A stretch of 64,000 nt of DNA, from positions 744,001 to 808,000 of the forward strand of contig CAVNZM010000001.1 of NCBI GenBank assembly GCA_963693365.1, read 5' to 3'. Both the position numbers and the translations under genes were made by a program. The notes under the pieces are model-generated. The model ran no database searches, was not told the origin of the DNA, and saw nothing but the letters and a program-made list of their open reading frames with translations. Shown piece after piece: positions 11,990-22,036 of this stretch; positions within the stretch are counted from its first letter, which is position 1; every line of letters begins with the position of its first letter. This stretch comes from Amoebidium appalachense (Eukaryota; Ichthyosporea).

Positions 11990-13586
11990 CACACCCCAAT
12001 CAAAGACGAAATCTTCTCATGCTGCTTTTTTTGACATGCTTATTCATGTTTAATGTTGTTGTTCTTCCTTATTGGTTCATTCTTAATGCACTGTGACCCC
12101 CCCCCCCCCCCCCCACACACACACTCACTCCGACTCCCTCCCTCCCACCTCCCCCTGTTGTCCCACGTACAGAATCACCAACACATAACCACACAAGACA
12201 TCAAATCCTTATCACTCAGAGAAACGGTACATGCATGGTTATCCAGTATCCATTCAGCTTCCCACTTCCTCAAGTCATTTCAGATTTTTCATTGTCAGAT
12301 TCGGTTTTATTTGCTGCTAATGGAGAATACCCCCTTTCCTCATCACCACATACACACATGCTTACGTGTACGTACACGCAACACACACACCAACACCCAC
12401 GCAGGAGTTTCAAAAGGCGTTGCCCGAGCTCTTCAGCTTCATGCTCCACACATTTGAGTGCGGACTGCGGGATCCAATGGCCCACAAGTCTGCCACTCAG
12501 ATTTCGTGGTCAGCTGTGAAGTATGGAGCTGACATGCCTGACTACGAGGGTGGTGCTCGGCCATCAGAGATCAGCAAGGTAAACAACTACCCCCCCCCCC
12601 CCCCCCCCCTTGCGTCCTCCCTGAGGATGGGCTCTGCTTATGACGCATACTGTGCACATGGCTGATGTTGCGTGCTTGAATGTTTGCCTTTGCATGTGTC
12701 CTGCACCATGCTTCTCATCGTGTATGCGTATTTCGTACCGTGTTCTGCATTCAAACCCCCCCCCCCCCCCCCCCCCCCATCATTGTGTTTTAGCTCCCGT
12801 CCGAAAGACAACGTATGGATATCGAAATGATGATATTTATAAGTCGTATGTATGGGTTACGTATCATCGTAGTTTTTTAGGATATCTCCTAAGCATGGGC
12901 AAGTATCATCCTATCATGTCATCTTTAGGTTTGGTATGGTAACATTGTGATAGCATTTTTCCCAGGTACATACATGCTCAGGCTAGCCAGAAAAGTTAAA
13001 AACACTCACACAATCTCCTTCTGTCCCAACCCAGTATGCAAAGACCTGGGAAAAGATCTGCAAGGTCCGGGAGAAGGCAGTCCTCAGCCTGTCAGCTGAT
13101 GAGCAAGACGAGAAGGGAGACGACAAGCCCTCCACGAAGCAGTCCACGGCAAAAGACGACACCGGCGAGGTTTCTGATGACACTGGCATGGCGGCTGACG
13201 AGATGGAGAACTCTGGCTCCAAGAAGCGGCCCAAGTCAGACGACGACTTGTCGGATGCCAGTGCCGGGCGCCCCATGAAGAAGGGTAAAAAGGCCCAGGG
13301 CGTGGCGTCTAGCGTGGTGGGTGGTGATGTGCATGGGTCACCTGTGTCTCGTGATAGAGCGGGTGGTTCTGATGAGCAGGAGGGTGTTGCGCAAGCGGGG
13401 GGGGATGACAATTATTGGGAGGAGTTGGCCAAGATTAGGGGAGGTAAAGAGGTGGTGGATGGCGATGTTAGTAGTGGCGGGGGAAAACGTGCGAGGGAAG
13501 TGAGTGATGAGAGTGGTGATGAGAAGGGTGAAGGTGGGGTTAAAAAGCAGAAAGGCGATGTGGGTGGGAGGGTTGAGGATGATTAG
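11653..13586 (+). CDS. Unrecognised spliced host gene with acidic/basic C-terminal tail
   Basis: Four exons fit canonical GT-AG sites, and all introns are in phase 0: 11677-11934 (or from an in-frame ATG at 11653), 12173-12226 (the weakest), 12405-12578 and 13035-13586 ending in TAG. Together they give about 345 residues. Exon 1 holds a Cys/His cluster (VECNNHPCG, then LHCIMC about 35 residues later) that could bind zinc. Exon 3 reads as a compact globular part (EFQKALPELFSF...). Exon 4 begins YAKTWEKICKVREK and becomes a low-complexity tail of Asp/Glu, Ser, Gly and Lys with KKRPKS- and KKGKK-like stretches that resemble nuclear-localisation signals. I do not recognise the family. Introns carry sense-strand C runs of 16-26 bases, often just after the 5' splice site. 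The start is uncertain because a CAG acceptor-like site directly precedes ATG 11677. Spliced RNA would settle it. Confidence 0.6.
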
Positions 13587-13805
13587 AATGAGGAGGAATA
13601 GGGAAAGACCCCCCCCCCCCCCCGGAGGAAAAAAAAAAGAATTAATACTTAGTTTATGTCTCTTTTGGTGTAGTCCCGGCCTCTGCAGGGGGGAGGATAG
13701 GGAGATAGGGGGGACATGTAGACTTCGTATTTTATTTGTGTGATGATGTTTGTTTTGTTTTGTTTGTTGGTTTGTTGGTTTGTTTAGTTTGTTCGGTGAA
13801 AGCTG
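13587..13805 (+). other. Probable 3' flank/UTR of the preceding gene
   Basis: A C run (13609-13622), an A run and TTTGTTTTG/TTGG repeats (13745-13790). No second gene seen. Confidence 0.4.
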
Positions 13806-13915
13806 GACTCCTGTGGAGTCTAACAGAGTGAAATGGTCTCTACTCCTGTGGAGTGAGACTTAGAAATTTTTTAACATGAACAACTTGTGCGGTCTCTGCT
13901 CCAGTGGAGCGAGAC
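13806..13915 (+). other. Three related hairpins, one pair with compensatory changes
   Basis: GACTCC-TGT-GGAGTC (13806-13820), GTCTCtACTCCtgtGGAGTGAGAC (13836-13859) and GTCTCtGCTCCagtGGAGCGAGAC (13892-13915). The second and third differ by an A-T pair replaced by a G-C pair on both sides of the stem, so pairing is kept. They lie 220-330 bases after the stop of the spliced gene, on its sense strand, and could be structured elements of its 3' UTR or a small structured repeat. Confidence 0.6.
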
Positions 13916-13983
13916 ATAAAGGAACAACAGTCTTAATGGTATCTCGTGTACAAATTGTGAAAAAGTTAGAAAGGTAAGAAGGA

Positions 13984-14022
13984 AGGGGGGGGGGGGGGGG
14001 GGGGGAGGGAGGGAGGGGGGGG
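13984..14022. repeat. G tract
   Basis: About 39 bases of G interrupted by GGGAGGGAGGG. Confidence 0.85.
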
Positions 14023-14040
14023 CACAACGGTGGTGGTTAC

Positions 14041-14480
14041 TTTTCGTATTATGATATTACGACAGCTCGTAATCGTATATTACGATATTCCGTAATATTG
14101 TATTTAGTTAGTCATGGTATACTCGTAACATATTATTTGGCTATGCATAGGATATCTTATGGATGGGCAAAGAGCTGTCGTAATGATGTATACACGACAT
14201 GCTATGTATATACATACGAGTGGTGTACGGGCTCTTATGGAAATGTCTACGACGGTATTATGGGGGTCGTAATGTACCCCAGGACCAGCCATATGTATAT
14301 GGTTGGTAATTCGTAAAATACATCGATGTATCTCATATGTCATGGGTTACGATGGTATTAAGCCGCTCCTAAACATATACTTAAGATATCCAAAGGGATG
14401 GGTTTGGATACTCGGATGGTGAAGATTACGATGGGTTTCCGACCCCTCGTAACGCTCTCGTATGTATGTTCTATGTATAG
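14041..14480. repeat. TCGTAA/TTACGA-rich dispersed repeat
   Basis: Many TACGA and TCGTA words in both orientations, with GGATGGGTTTGG and GGATGGGCAAAG, recall the 359-bp tandem repeat at 3118-4190. Not tandem here and not coding. Confidence 0.5.
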
Positions 14481-14700
14481 TCGTATGTATATCGATTCAG
14501 TCGCACACATCGATTCAGTCGCACACATCGATTCAGTCGCACACACACATCGATTCAGTCGCACACACATCGATTCAGTCGCACACATCGATTCAAATGT
14601 CGCTCTTTATTATCTGCTAATAAATAGTATCCTTCGCGCATCCACCCCTAAACCAGGCCATCCGTGGCCCTAAGGGCCGGGGAACACCCCCATCCATGTC

Positions 14701-15600
14701 ATGGCACATGCCTATAATCGTTTCAGAACCTCTTTCAAAGTTCCATCTACACCCATCACACATGTGCGACCATTAAAACGTCCAGCAGATACACCTACCA
14801 CAGATGCACAACCAGAAAAACATCGCCTTAGACTAAGCGCAACACCTATTTACAATACACTACCCATTCAGAATAACACCACACCACTCCGTAGAAACAC
14901 AATAACAACCATGCCGAAACTTTCGGTTGATACAGTACTGGCAGAACTTGCCCTCGTTAAGAAACAGCTAAATGAGCTGTTACCACTCAAGAACATGATA
15001 GAAAAACTCCAAACAGAAAATACCCAACTCAAGCTTACCATTGATTCACTCACAGCCCAGCTAAACATTAGTGGATCGCAAAACCCCAAAACTCATGAGC
15101 AAACATCTCGCGACGGAGACATTTCCACCCCAACACAAAACAACACAGGACCGGAAGCACAGCTCCCGGCAGAGTTCCTAGAATATGCGAACTCTCGTAA
15201 AACACCCGAGCTCCGCCAAATTGCCAAGGAAACATATGCCAGCATTCTTGCAGGCAACGAGTACCGCCGCAACTCCCCTCCCCAAACCGCCGGCTAAGGG
15301 GAACACCCAAGCAAACGGTAACATCAACATCCCACCCAAATACGAGAGGGTGTATTTCAAAGTCAAGCACGGCAGACGCCCACACAGGGCCATGTGGTCT
15401 ATCTTCAAGGCTCTCGGCTTCTGGTGCTCTCGCATCCTTTGTCTGTCCTTCATTGGATACGATGTGCTGGAAGTAGCAGTACGGGGCGACTATAACCGTG
15501 CGTTCATCCGTGACGCGACAAAGGGGTGTGGAAGCTTCTTCACCCACCTCCCAAGCTACGACCCATGCGCGCCGGAAAACATTCAGAAAGCAGACAAACA
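14701..15600 (+). pseudogene. LINE ORF1-like protein, frameshifted (left arm)
   Basis: The first frame (14701-15297, 198 residues) has a Thr/Pro-rich N-terminus and a heptad-like coiled coil about residues 78-120 (AELALVKKQLNELLPLKN and on), as in LINE ORF1 proteins. It ends at TAA 15295-15297. The overlapping +1 frame (from about 15250) continues with a basic linker and a folded part, PPKYERVYFKV...RILCLSFIGYDVLEVAVRGDY, which resembles the RNA-binding C-terminal half of some LINE ORF1 proteins. It runs into the palindrome centre. I infer one ancestral frame broken by a one-base change near 15270-15290. No RT follows, so the element is truncated. Confidence 0.55.
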
Positions 15601-15641
15601 TTCAGAAAGCAGACACCATTCTTAGCAGACACTTTACGTTC

Positions 15642-16539
15642 TTTGTCTGCTTTCTGAATGTTTTCCGGCGCGCATGGGTCGTAGCTTGGGAGGTGGGTGA
15701 AGAAGCTTCCACACCCCTTTGTCGCGTCACGGATGAACGCACGGTTATAGTCGCCCCGTACTGCTACTTCCAGCACATCGTATCCAATGAAGGACAGACA
15801 AAGGATGCGAGAGCACCAGAAGCCGAGAGCCTTGAAGATGGACCACATGGCCCTGTGTGGGCGTCTGCCGTGCTTGACTTTGAAATACACCCTCTCGTAT
15901 TTGGGTGGGATGTTGATGTTACCGTTTGCTTGGGTGTTCCCCTTAGCCGGCGGTTTGGGGAGGGGAGTTGCGGCGGTACTCGTTGCCTGCAAGAATGCTG
16001 GCATATGTTTCCTTGGCAATTTGGCGGAGCTCGGGTGTTTTACGAGAGTTCGCATATTCTAGGAACTCTGCCGGGAGCTGTGCTTCCGGTCCTGTGTTGT
16101 TTTGTGTTGGGGTGGAAATGTCTCCGTCGCGAGATGTTTGCTCATGAGTTTTGGGGTTTTGCGATCCACTAATGTTTAGCTGGGCTGTGAGTGAATCAAT
16201 GGTGAGCTTGAGTTGGGTATTTTCTGTTTGGAGTTTTTCTATCATGTTCTTGAGTGGTAACAGCTCATTTAGCTGTTTCTTAACGAGGGCAAGTTCTGCC
16301 AGTACTGTATCAACCGAAAGTTTCGGCATGGTTGTTATTGTGTTTCTACGGAGTGGTGTGGTGTTATTCTGAATGGGTAGTGTATTGTAAATAGGTGTTG
16401 CGCTTAGTCTAAGGCGATGTTTTTCTGGTTGTGCATCTGTGGTAGGTGTATCTGCTGGACGTTTTAATGGTCGCACATGTGTGATGGGTGTAGATGGAAC
16501 TTTGAAAGAGGTTCTGAAACGATTATAGGCATGTGCCAT
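15642..16539 (-). pseudogene. LINE ORF1-like protein, mirror copy (right arm)
   Basis: Mirror image of the left-arm frame. It has the same coiled coil, the same stop and the same overlapping second frame, with start codon at 16539. Because sequence and frameshift are identical, the duplication is newer than the frameshift, or is artificial. Confidence 0.55.
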
Positions 16540-16744
16540 GACATGGATGGGGGTGTTCCCCGGCCCTTAGGGCCACGGATGGCCTGGTTTAGGGGTGGAT
16601 GCGCGAAGGATACTATTTATTAGCAGATAATAAAGAGCGACATTTGAATCGATGTGTGCGACTGAATCGATGTGTGTGCGACTGAATCGATGTGTGTGTG
16701 CGACTGAATCGATGTGTGCGACTGAATCGATGTGTGCGACTGAC

Positions 16745-17244
16745 NNNNNNNNNNNNNNNNNNNNNNNNNNNNNNNNNNNNNNNNNNNNNNNNNNNNNNNN
16801 NNNNNNNNNNNNNNNNNNNNNNNNNNNNNNNNNNNNNNNNNNNNNNNNNNNNNNNNNNNNNNNNNNNNNNNNNNNNNNNNNNNNNNNNNNNNNNNNNNNN
16901 NNNNNNNNNNNNNNNNNNNNNNNNNNNNNNNNNNNNNNNNNNNNNNNNNNNNNNNNNNNNNNNNNNNNNNNNNNNNNNNNNNNNNNNNNNNNNNNNNNNN
17001 NNNNNNNNNNNNNNNNNNNNNNNNNNNNNNNNNNNNNNNNNNNNNNNNNNNNNNNNNNNNNNNNNNNNNNNNNNNNNNNNNNNNNNNNNNNNNNNNNNNN
17101 NNNNNNNNNNNNNNNNNNNNNNNNNNNNNNNNNNNNNNNNNNNNNNNNNNNNNNNNNNNNNNNNNNNNNNNNNNNNNNNNNNNNNNNNNNNNNNNNNNNN
17201 NNNNNNNNNNNNNNNNNNNNNNNNNNNNNNNNNNNNNNNNNNNN
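16745..17244. other. Assembly gap, exactly 500 N
   Basis: A round-number run of N, the usual placeholder for a gap of unknown size. A palindrome ends directly at its left edge and an organellar rRNA begins directly at its right edge, so order and orientation across it should not be trusted. Confidence 0.98.
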
Positions 17245-18990
17245 ATACCTTATTCCGAAGTTACGGTATTATTTGTGCCGAGTTCCTGTGAGAACATTCC
17301 ATCCACGCCTTGACGCATTAACGTCTGTCCACTGGTGTCAGATTAAGTACAGTCTATATACTAGAATTGTTTCCTGAATACGAAACCATTGTCATTAGAG
17401 TAGTGATACCCTAAATGCCATTGCGATTCTCTTGTCATTCTAGTTAATCCATCGAGTACAGCTTTCGCTTTTCTCTTAGGAGCTGTTGCACTCTGCGCAG
17501 TCTATCTGGACGCAGAAAACCTAGGACTTTCGGCGAGTCAGTGTCACAGATCTTCCATCTAATCTCAACGTATCAGACTTCCAATCCACTGACTTTTGTT
17601 TACTCATGTCTACATTTTGTCATCTGAATTCCAAAGTGTGTCAGTAAAGACACGAGTCAAAGATTTATCTTGCGATGAAAGTAATTGACTATGATCTTTT
17701 CAGATCGATTCAATAAATTCAGATTCTTCCGCTACCACTCAGAGCATAATATCTCTAAGTTCAAAGCTTCGGTGCTGGAATTTAGCCTCCGAAATCTTCG
17801 GTGCTTCAATGCGTTAGCAATAACTAAGCTTGTTTAGAACTAGGCTATTGCATAATTATTCAATGAACTGTTACGTTTTCTTTCAAAGATGGCTGTTTCC
17901 AAGCCTACTTTCTTGTTATCTCCGCATTGAAACTTCCTTTCACACTTAATTCCACTTTGAGACCTTAGCTTTTGATCAGGGCTCTTTCCCTCTTGACTAT
18001 AAACCTTATCGCTTACAGTCCGACTAGTTCTCTCCATCATGCTAATTCTGAGTTTGCTTAGATTAGGTATGGATTTCACTCCACCCTACATTCTATTACA
18101 GAACGTCTTTCGAATCCTTGCAGTGCTTTACCTTTCATGATGAATATTGGGGATTTCATTTATTACAATCCCGGAACCGTCATACTTCAATATGTTTCGC
18201 GGAAAACCAGCTATTACGGAATTTGATTAGCCTTTCACCCCTAAGCGCATTTCATCCAATTACATTGCCACGTAAACTGGTTCAGCCTTCAACTCGATAT
18301 TACTCAAGTATCCACTTGAACACGCTTAGATCATCCCGTTTCGGGTCATATAATGCTAACTCTGAATCGCTTTCGCTTCGGCTACATCTCTCGAATTAAC
18401 CTCGCTAACACTATATACTCGTAGACCCATTATGCAAAAGGTACGTAGTCATCCTTATGGAACTCCTACTGCTCTTAAGCTTTGAATTTCAGTTCTATTT
18501 CAATCCCCGATTGGGTTCTCTTTCATCCTTTCGCTCACGCTACTTTGTTCACTATCGGTCTCTAACTACTCTTATCCTTTGAAGGAGGTCCTCCTCTTCA
18601 GTAACGCTCATCACGCAACCTACTCATCGTACGTCATCAATCAGGGGTGTAAATTAATGAACACCCCGATGGACTGGATTAGGGATCTGAATGCAGGGTC
18701 TAGACTAGTTACCCTCTATGGATTCCTCAGAACCTATCCATTAAACGTGGGATAATCCGATTTCGTTCGCCACTACTTTCGGGATCTCTGTTGATTTCTG
18801 TCTCTAATGATACTCCGTTGTTTCGTTCCTCATTAGTTCTGGGGCCAAGTCCTGTCAACGGGACTAGCACTACGTTTCCTTTGCGCGATCCAGCTTTATT
18901 ACCAATTGCTTGATACTTATATTCGCTGACCTTTCGTGTCCTGATACGGCGCTTCTCGTTAGAGCCTTGGTCTTCTTCCAAAGCCTTTAT
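17245..18990 (-). rRNA. rnl: Organellar large-subunit (23S-type) rRNA, 5' portion
   Basis: On the reverse complement the order of conserved blocks follows bacterial 23S rRNA from its 5' end to about position 1,700. On the plus strand these read TTCGTTCGCCACTACTTTCG (18766), TTCACTATCGGTCTCT (about 18549), GCAAAAGGTACG (18435), AAACCAGCTATTACGG (18204), CCTTTCACCCCTAAGC (18231) and CCGAAGTTACGGTA (17255). It is more diverged than a plastid 23S would be, so a mitochondrial origin is likelier. The 3' half is missing at the N gap. Either a nuclear copy of organelle DNA or a misjoined organellar contig. The 5' end is approximate. Confidence 0.88.
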
Positions 18991-19283
18991 TTTCAATTAT
19001 TCTTTCCTATTCTTAGAGTACTAGGAACATAGTACTGGATTCCTAGCTTACAGTTAAGATTAATATTAAGTCCATAAAATTCCAATTATGATCTGCTAAA
19101 AATTAAAAAAATGACATTTTTCCAGATTTTTGACATTTTTCCAGATTTTTGACATTTTTCCGTATTTTTGACAATTTACCATTATCTGGATTTAGGATTT
19201 TTATTTTCATCTTATATCGTGACACATGCCTAGAATAGAAGTAGGGAGGAGGGGGCGAGATGAAATAACTAGACTGGGCCAAC
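18991..19283. other. AT-rich sequence with a short tandem repeat
   Basis: After the rRNA end comes AT-rich sequence, possibly organellar flank. Three copies of TTTTTGACATTTTTCC(AGA) follow at about 19115-19165, then unassigned sequence up to the copia C fragment. Confidence 0.5.
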
Positions 19284-19504
19284 TAGACTGCCATTGCCCT
19301 CCTGCACACCAACAGCATCAAGCACCGGACCAAACACATTGCCGTCCGGTACCACAACACGAAGGACTACATCAAGAGTGGGGATGTGGTCGTCACCTAC
19401 GTGTCCACCAAGGACAACGTGGCCGACATCTTCACCAAGGCCCTGCCTGGGCCCTCAGAGGCTCCCACGAGCAGCACCGTGCTTCCCTCAGTCTTCGTGA
19501 CTGA
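19284..19504 (+). pseudogene. Copia C RNase H C-terminus
   Basis: Contains the conserved end of Ty1/copia RNase H: NSIKHRTKHIAVRYHNTKDY, VVVTYVSTKDN, then ADIFTKALPGP. The last residues (LSLRD before TGA at 19504) are in the next frame, so a one-base shift lies near 19480. The 5' part of pol is missing at the junction near 19284. Confidence 0.85.
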
Positions 19505-19737
19505 TGCTGCCCCCCCCCCCCCTGTTCATCTACAGTGGTCTTCAAGTAGGTTGGGGCCCCGGCCAGTGGTCTACACATCACCGTGTAGAGACACCTCCCA
19601 ACGAAAGTCTACTGCTGTCTTCATCGATCTTCAGTGTGTGCATCTTCAGTGGGGACTTCTTCTCCACCATCCGTCGTTTATTTATATACCACCATATATA
19701 TTGGTTTTCTTTTATATTCGACTTATGTAAATGTCGA

Positions 19738-19911
19738 ACTGGGATGGCGTCCCAGTATAAATAATTATCTATAGCCAATGCGTGCTGGTTGACTGCCAGT
19801 CTAAACCTAATCCTCGGGATGTACCTTCCCCGTGTCTTAACTGGTTGACCACCAGTCTATAAATCAGTCCACAAGATGTTCATGCCTTGTGTTTATCTGG
19901 GTGGGCCCCAG
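19738..19911 (+). other. Hairpin array in the copia C 3' UTR
   Basis: Successive short stems: ACTGGGATGGCGTCCCAGT (19738-19756), CTGGTTGACTGCCAG (19785-19799), ACTGGTTGACCACCAGT (19840-19856), CACAAG...CTTGTG (19870-19891) and CTGGGTGGGCCCCAG (19897-19911). Most are followed at once by TATAAA or TCTAAA. The copy at 54795-55016 keeps the order and pairing with changed bases. Confidence 0.7.
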
Positions 19912-20208
19912 TATAAAACATTAGCCACCAACACGTCACACATACACTAGTGTTTTCTTCTATATATATATATATATCGTCGTTGGCTACCGTCATGTTC
20001 CGAGTCTTCTGAGGCAACCGTCGTTGTGTGCTTCTTCCGTTTTGGTTTTCTTCCCCGGCTTGCCCCTTCAAGTCTTCTCCATTGTCTTCTCGAGTGGGGA
20101 AACTTGACTGTGACTTCACAGCACCTGCTTCTACAAGTGTGAGAGTATTGACATCAACAGTCACATCAACAAACTTCACGAGAACCCAACTTCCAACCCT
20201 TGAGTGGG

Positions 20209-20962
20209 GATGTCATCTTCCCATGATTATCGGCAAGACTTAGAAGTTGAGTTTTATATATGTTTATTAGTTTGTTGTAGTTTGTTTCCTTTTCCCTTTT
20301 CCTTTCTTCCTTTCTTTCTTTCCTTTCTGTTTCCGTGTGCACCGATATCTTAGATCTGTGTACACATCGAGATATTTAGCCCGCGCACACGTATTGTTAT
20401 TTGTGTCAATGTCTAAATATGTCGTCTAATCAGATCTTGTTGTATTTTCCCAAATATAGTAACCTACATTCCTCATTAATTCTATTCGATTCCTTTCCCA
20501 TTCCATTCCTTTCTATCCTCATTCCTTTTCCTTCCTTTCCCACGACGTAGCATTGTTCTATGTTACCCAACTATTAGGAATACTTATATTTAGTCGTGTT
20601 ATGTTAGGAACATGAATAAATATATGATGTGAACTAATAGATACATAAGTGGTTTCGTTTTGTTAAATGTTTCCGTACTTTTATTAGAAGATTTCTTTCA
20701 TTAGAGGATTACGTTTTATCTTCTATGTGTCGACAGGCATTTCGATCAATTTATTTTACCCTCATAGTTTTCGTCTTTCTGATTGGAAAATAGAGTTTTC
20801 GTTCTTTTGATTGGTTTATCGATTTCACATTCCTAAGTATAAAAGTAAGTTCATCTTGAAATAAATATCAAGCAGTCGAATTCATTTCCTATGGTTCCAG
20901 AAATCGTTCCACCTCTCCGGTTGTGTTTCTCCCGTGTGTCTCTGTGTTGTGTATAACATAAC
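20209..20962 (+). repeat. Copia C 3' LTR (about 754 bp)
   Basis: Starts TGTCATCTTCC after the polypurine tract TGAGTGGGGA. The end is set at ATAACA (20962) from the usual ...CA boundary and is approximate. Its layout (pyrimidine-rich stretch, CACGTGT-like words) parallels the family A LTR, but the sequence is distinct. Confidence 0.6.
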
Positions 20963-21008
20963 ACCCATCTGTGCACTCTGCTTCTCCGTTTACCCACACA
21001 AAACAACA

Positions 21009-21156
<148 letters not shown>

Positions 21157-21224
21157 GAAGAGCACAAAGAAAGAAAGCAGACACGAATACAAACAAAGCT
21201 AAGACACATACATACTTCAAGGCT

Positions 21225-21803
21225 CTTGCTGTCATACGTGGTGACGTATTCCAACACTTCATGACTAAGTCTACTGATGGTCACAGTACGGCAACACACA
21301 AAACTAAAGTGGTTGACTAAGCTATGAATCACACATGACAAGCTCAAGTGTAGCCTAAGTGTTTTCCTACCAATCAAAACATAACGAGTAATACAAATCT
21401 ACTCAACGTATATTAGTGAAAAAGAAACATGATCATATGAAAGAAAACAAGGGAGAAAAGAAAGAGAAAAGAAAGAAGAAGAAGGAGGAAAGAGAGAAGA
21501 AGACAGGACAGAAAACACGAACACGAAAACACAGATGTAACAGAAGATATTCATGTACACATAAACATGTACACGTTTCTCCCTGAGTGGGTGGAAACGT
21601 GTACACACATAGCAACACACTAACCTGGCAGTGACAAAGTACACGATTAGAGCCGATCTATGACGATTACATGTGTTCAGACACATTAGAGATCGATGAG
21701 ACATTTTTCGTAATAGGAGTGTGACATATATACTAAGCACTTAAACTGAAACTAACATAAACTGAAAAGATCTTATCCAATGTAGATACTACGTACTACA
21801 ACA
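21225..21803 (-). repeat. Copia A-related LTR fragment
   Basis: Matches the 5' two thirds of the A1-type LTR on the minus strand, including AGTACGGCAACACACAAAAC, CTCAACGTATATTAGTG, ACATGTACACGTTTCTCCC and the LTR start TACGTACTACAACA at 21803. It has diverged more than the other copies. No polypurine tract or internal region adjoins it. Confidence 0.8.
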
Positions 21804-21878
21804 AGAGTTGTATTAGCTGAATAGATCAGGCCAAGATGACGGACATGCGCAAAATGTACGTGATAGAAAAACATGGTC

Positions 21879-21882
<4 letters not shown>

Positions 21883-21955
<73 letters not shown>

Positions 21956-22003
21956 CTAGCACTTTTGTGGGGAGCGATTCCCCCCCCCTTCCCCCCCCCC
22001 CCT

Positions 22004-22035
<32 letters not shown>
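21883..22035. repeat. (CA)n, then adjacent C and G tracts
   Basis: About 36 CA units (21883-21954), then C7-C13 runs ending TCC at about 22003 and directly a run of about 30 G. The (C)n(G)n arrangement is self-complementary and could fold or reflect a read artefact. Confidence 0.9.

Positions 22036-22036
<1 letters not shown>

Larger units (their letters stand above)
14497..16743. repeat. Inverted repeat, two arms of about 1,102 bp
   Basis: Left arm 14497-15598 and right arm 15642-16743 are reverse complements; I found one mismatch (about 15400, T against C). The 43-base spacer holds a second copy of CATTCAGAAAGCAGACA. Both outer ends are runs of the 13-17-bp unit ATCGATTCAGTCGCACAC. The right arm stops one base before the run of N. 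Either a real foldback duplication or a palindromic assembly/read artefact. Confidence 0.95.
19284..20962 (+). mobile_element. Ty1/copia family C, 3' fragment (pol end, 3' UTR, LTR)
   Basis: Truncated at about 19284 inside the RNase H domain. It carries the pol end, a 700-bp 3' UTR with a hairpin array, the polypurine tract TGAGTGGGGA and an LTR beginning TGTCATC at 20209. Its protein is about as close to family B (56345-56755) as to family A. A second, oppositely oriented fragment lies at 54795-55354. Confidence 0.85.

Noticed and set aside
16652-17377. Open frame crossing the N gap
   Set aside because: Most of it is unknown sequence, and the ends are a simple repeat and rRNA.
17840-18079. 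Protein frames within the rRNA (also 18118-18399, 18727-18996)
   Set aside because: Inside conserved large-subunit rRNA blocks on the opposite strand; not coding.
21399-21740. Frames in LTR sequences (also 740-934, 41724-41918, 46567-46761, 52391-52585)
   Set aside because: They recur only because the LTR recurs; they translate the pyrimidine-rich stretch and have no start context or domain.
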